Shown in pieces: positions 14,251-17,123 of a DNA stretch of 17,123 nucleotides (the first letter of the stretch is position 1; each line of letters begins with the position of its first letter). The position numbers were made by a program, and so were the translations under genes. This DNA is from Coemansia sp. RSA 922 (Eukaryota > Kickxellomycota > Kickxellomycetes > Kickxellales > Kickxellaceae). The stretch lies in NCBI GenBank assembly GCA_027577415.1, contig JANBQS010000477.1, forward strand, positions 1 to 17,123, written 5' to 3'. The notes beneath the pieces were generated by a model, which ran no database searches, was not told the DNA's origin, and saw nothing but the letters and a program-made list of their open reading frames with translations.

Positions 14251-17123
14251 CTAGACATTATTACTCGTGTTGCTGGCATGCGACGACCTGCGGCGGCCAT
14301 TATGTTTACTACGAGCACCGCTAGATCTCCTCCGCGAACGCGGTGGCCGTACTGGTGTCTGCTCACCATCAACAACGGGTTCCGCAGTACCAAGGTTTAT
14401 AACAGGATCGCGCGACGCCCGCAAAGACATCTGAACAGTAACAGCACGGCGGTAGGCGGGTTCGTCAGGGTCAAAGTATTCCAACAAATCAGCATAGTCT
14501 TCTTGAAAAGCCGAATCAGTAGGCGAATGTAACTGACGATCCATCGTTTGGTCTAATTCCAGAGTATGGAGGGCTAAAGCGGTGGCAGCCATTTCTTTGG
14601 CAAACTCGTCTAGGACAATGTATCCATGTACGAATCGCTTAATAGGCGTACCTAGGAATTTCACCGCTCTAGCTACATCCTCCCTACTACTGGGTTCAGT
14701 GGTGGCGGGTGAGTCGACGTCCATAGCTGAAGAATTGTTCTTGGGCTGATTCCCATCAGGTATACTACGGGAAGGCTGTTCGGGCGATAAAACAGAAAAG
14801 GATTTGGTCAGTAAACGAGTATCAGGCAACGAGAGTAAAAGCTTGGGAGGTTTTGTCTTTTGAGCGCGGCTTTCGTTGGACATTGGATGAGCAGCACCGA
14901 CTTTAATAGCAGTCTCCACACCCTCGTACCGTTGTCTAGCGAGTCGTGCAGCAAACCTCGGAACACGTTCAGATTTAACATAAGCGTCAGCCGAAGCAGC
15001 TACCAAAGCGTCGTAAAGCATCGCACACTGCGGAGAATCAGATAACGGCATAGTGGCACCGTTTGCAAAGAACAAATAGGAGGTTAGCGCGGGATCAGCG
15101 ATACAAGCTAATTTGTTGACCATCGACGTCAACATAAGATTGTAGGCCATGTGACGTTTAACTACCACTCTGAACTGAGCGACAAGCGAGGTGAGAAAGG
15201 CGCCAGGGTAAAACTCTGCTAAACGATCGTCCACTGAAATAACGTCCGTTACTGTCGATTGCGAAAATGTGTGTTTCGACTGCCAGCATTTTGAAATATA
15301 ATGTCGGTTGGCGCGTACCCGTGATAAGCAGTCGTCTACGTATTCGTCGCAGCCATGGTTATCCCGCATGATTTGCGAACACATTGCCTGGAAGTTACGC
15401 GGCGGTAGGGGCAATGAGGGAGGAGCTATTGACTCCTCGTTATCAATACTCATAGCAGAGGTAACGACAACCTCGGGCATCGCCGTTGCTACGTTACTAG
15501 GCGCAGCATCCAAATAACGCTCAATTACTGCACGAACTAACTCCTGATCAGCCGCTACTGAAGTACCCAATCCTAGAGCAGGTCCCGCGCCATAAAATCC
15601 CAAAGAAGTGGTGTCGTCGTCATAGGTAAAATTGCGCAGAACGAGACTGGTATAAGCAAACTGGTTGAGCGTCGATAGGATGGTATCAAATAGTCGCAGT
15701 GTGTTTAGTGCCAAGTGTGACCGGTCATCGTCGTTAATAGACATCCAGCCGATTAGTAGTGTACGGAGCGGACAAGAGTCCGATGACGTGTCTGCTGGAT
15801 TCAATACCTGGCTAGTGAGAATACCGGGGATATCGGCTAGATCAGTACCCGGCGGAAGTAACAGTAGGGCGGCTTCAGCTCTTAACGCATCGTCTTCAAT
15901 CGAATCCAACAGTTCCTGATCCTCTTTCGACAATAACGAAAACTTTGGAGCTGGCTGCGGCGGCGATAGCAGAATGGGATCCGTGTGACGAGCGGACTCT
16001 GGAGGACGCTCAGGTCCCATCTCGGCGCCCAATAGCACGGTGAATAGGGCGTCGAGAACGCGAGTACTATGTGTGACAGTAATCAGGTCAGTGAGATACG
16101 ATACGGTGGTGATAGCCTGGCTCCTCGACTGCATATTAGCGAGAAGCGCTGGTTCCACGTGTGTGCGAAGGAAGCCACTAATCAGCTGTGTCTGTACTGC
16201 GGCTGCCACTCTCTCGTCAGCGCCGGCGACAAACGCCACTTCGTCTAAAAGTTCCCAGCAGAGGAAAAAGGCATCGACGTGCTCCAATATCAACCGCGCA
16301 GACGACAAGATAGCCGACTCTCGACGATCCTGTTGAACAGCCGATCTCAATACGCTCTCAGCAGAGAGTAACGATCTGAGTCGCGGCTCAATACCCAGTG
16401 GTTCCAATGACTGGGTCGGGTGGAGCCGACGCTGTAATGGGAGCTGGAGACGAGGACCCGAGTAGCCAGGCGAGAAGAGCTGGGCGGTGGGCGAGCGTGG
16501 CATGGGTCGGAATACGGGGATCTGGGAATGCAAATAGCCCATGTGCTCAACGAGTAACTCGACTACTCGGGCCTGGTCCAAGAGAAAACTAACATAGCGG
16601 GCCTTGTCAGTCGGCGCCAACAAAACTTGCACCACTAGCACTAGGGCTTCTCTCGCCAGTTGGCCAGTTACGCCGGGCGCCAGTAGGTACTCGACGATGA
16701 TATGGACTATGAACAGCTCATGTCCACGCGCCGACTGCTGCAGGTACCCCGAGGTAGCCGAACGCAAGGAGGCAACGGCCAGGTCACTAGAGCGAACTGC
16801 TTGCCATTCGCTACCCCAATCGAAAAACAAATAAGCCATATTAGCATGCTCACGTAGCCGGCCGAACAGAACCACTATTAGATGCAGGAGATCGTGGGCA
16901 AGGATAACGGCAGTGCGGTCGTTCTGCATATTATGATAGCCCATTCCCAGTCGACACGCCGAGTCCGCACCCAAGGCCTGTGCAAGTGGTTCTTGTCTGC
17001 GAAGAGGATTAATGGGCGTCGTAGGGCTAGTCTGAACAACATGCAAGCACTGACGCATAATAGCCACTAGCGGCAGACGAATAGCACTCTCGGGCAAAAG
17101 ACCCAAGGGAATGACATTGACAA
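14251..17123 (-). CDS. FHIP: FHIP (FTS-Hook-interacting protein, FAM160/RAI16-like), 5'-partial
   Basis: Subunit of the FTS-Hook-FHIP complex, which links early endosomes to dynein-dynactin (FhipA in Aspergillus). The frame is open from the right edge to TAG 14253-14251, 956 codons, so the true start is outside the window. Helical-repeat blocks fit the RAI16-like family. Numbering from the first complete codon in the window: LAREALVLVVQVLL (about 155-168), the D-A-F-F-L-C-W-E-L-L-D-E-V block (283-295), VSYLTDLITV...LDALFTVLLG (340-365), LNTLRLFDTILSTL...LVLRNF (473-498), and the most diagnostic part, P-G-A-F-L-T-S-L-V followed by NLMLTSMVNKLACIADPALTSYLF (about 639-684). A Ser/Pro-rich stretch (about 775-825) and an Arg/Ser-rich tail look disordered. 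No intron is visible. The codons are GC-richer than the adjoining array, marking the return to conserved sequence. Confidence 0.85.
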   Translation of the reverse strand, partial: VNVIPLGLLPESAIRLPLVAIMRQCLHVVQTSPTTPINPLRRQEPLAQALGADSACRLGMGYHNMQNDRTAVILAHDLLHLIVVLFGRLREHANMAYLFFDWGSEWQAVRSSDLAVASLRSATSGYLQQSARGHELFIVHIIVEYLLAPGVTGQLAREALVLVVQVLLAPTDKARYVSFLLDQARVVELLVEHMGYLHSQIPVFRPMPRSPTAQLFSPGYSGPRLQLPLQRRLHPTQSLEPLGIEPRLRSLLSAESVLRSAVQQDRRESAILSSARLILEHVDAFFLCWELLDEVAFVAGADERVAAAVQTQLISGFLRTHVEPALLANMQSRSQAITTVSYLTDLITVTHSTRVLDALFTVLLGAEMGPERPPESARHTDPILLSPPQPAPKFSLLSKEDQELLDSIEDDALRAEAALLLLPPGTDLADIPGILTSQVLNPADTSSDSCPLRTLLIGWMSINDDDRSHLALNTLRLFDTILSTLNQFAYTSLVLRNFTYDDDTTSLGFYGAGPALGLGTSVAADQELVRAVIERYLDAAPSNVATAMPEVVVTSAMSIDNEESIAPPSLPLPPRNFQAMCSQIMRDNHGCDEYVDDCLSRVRANRHYISKCWQSKHTFSQSTVTDVISVDDRLAEFYPGAFLTSLVAQFRVVVKRHMAYNLMLTSMVNKLACIADPALTSYLFFANGATMPLSDSPQCAMLYDALVAASADAYVKSERVPRFAARLARQRYEGVETAIKVGAAHPMSNESRAQKTKPPKLLLSLPDTRLLTKSFSVLSPEQPSRSIPDGNQPKNNSSAMDVDSPATTEPSSREDVARAVKFLGTPIKRFVHGYIVLDEFAKEMAATALALHTLELDQTMDRQLHSPTDSAFQEDYADLLEYFDPDEPAYRRAVTVQMSLRASRDPVINLGTAEPVVDGEQTPVRPPRSRRRSSGARSKHNGRRRSSHASNTSNNV

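Noticed and set aside
1..17123. tRNA or rRNA genes, CRISPR arrays, transposase or integrase genes
   Set aside because: None was seen: no spacer-repeat alternation of CRISPR type, no cloverleaf candidate noticed by eye, and no recombinase motif in any accepted frame.

Overview
The window looks like nuclear DNA of a fungus. It carries homologues of fungal or opisthokont housekeeping genes: a LIS1/Pac1 dynein regulator, a NUP58/Nup49 nucleoporin, a Ppn1 endopolyphosphatase, a Dsc2/UBAC2 rhomboid pseudoprotease and an FHIP endosome-dynein adaptor. These have GC-rich, apparently intronless reading frames separated by short AT-rich, homopolymer-rich spacers. This style fits an intron-poor early-diverging (zygomycete-grade) fungus better than a filamentous ascomycete, but the lineage is an inference and was not tested.

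Left block (1-6646): LIS1/PAC1 (minus strand, running off the left edge) shares a divergent promoter with a NUP58-type coiled-coil nucleoporin that has no FG repeats. Next come an endopolyphosphatase and a single-pass membrane protein with proline-rich stretches and a C-terminal PPxY motif, both on plus. A UBAC2/Dsc2 homologue on minus, convergent with the latter, ends in a CUE-like domain.

Central block (about 6.65-14.25 kb): an AT-rich, gene-poor accessory stretch. It holds six small minus-strand reading frames, called SP1 to SP6 here. At least four (SP3 to SP6) belong to one unrecognised family of about 116-135 residues with a shared [F/Y]-[V/M]-L-[V/I]-G motif; SP1 and SP2 are weaker members. 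SP5 and SP6 are intact close paralogues lying in a segmental duplication of about 1 kb. SP3 is broken by an in-frame TAA, SP4 by a one-base frameshift in an A run, and SP1 by a TGA inside a 10-bp tandem duplication. Five of the six have a TATA-like box followed by AGG or GGG about 94-113 bp upstream of the ATG. Noncoding flanks of the SP5/SP6 duplication are far more alike than the proteins, as expected if the coding sequences are diversifying under selection. The spacers also hold degenerate 70-87 bp tandem units and a nested inverted repeat.

Right block (14251-17123): most of an FHIP (FAM160/RAI16-like) gene on minus, with its 5' end beyond the right edge. LIS1 and FHIP both serve cytoplasmic dynein, so two genes of one transport system flank the fast-evolving array; this may be coincidence.

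Best candidate for something undescribed: the SP1 to SP6 birth-and-death array of small, possibly beta-grasp-like proteins with a common promoter layout.
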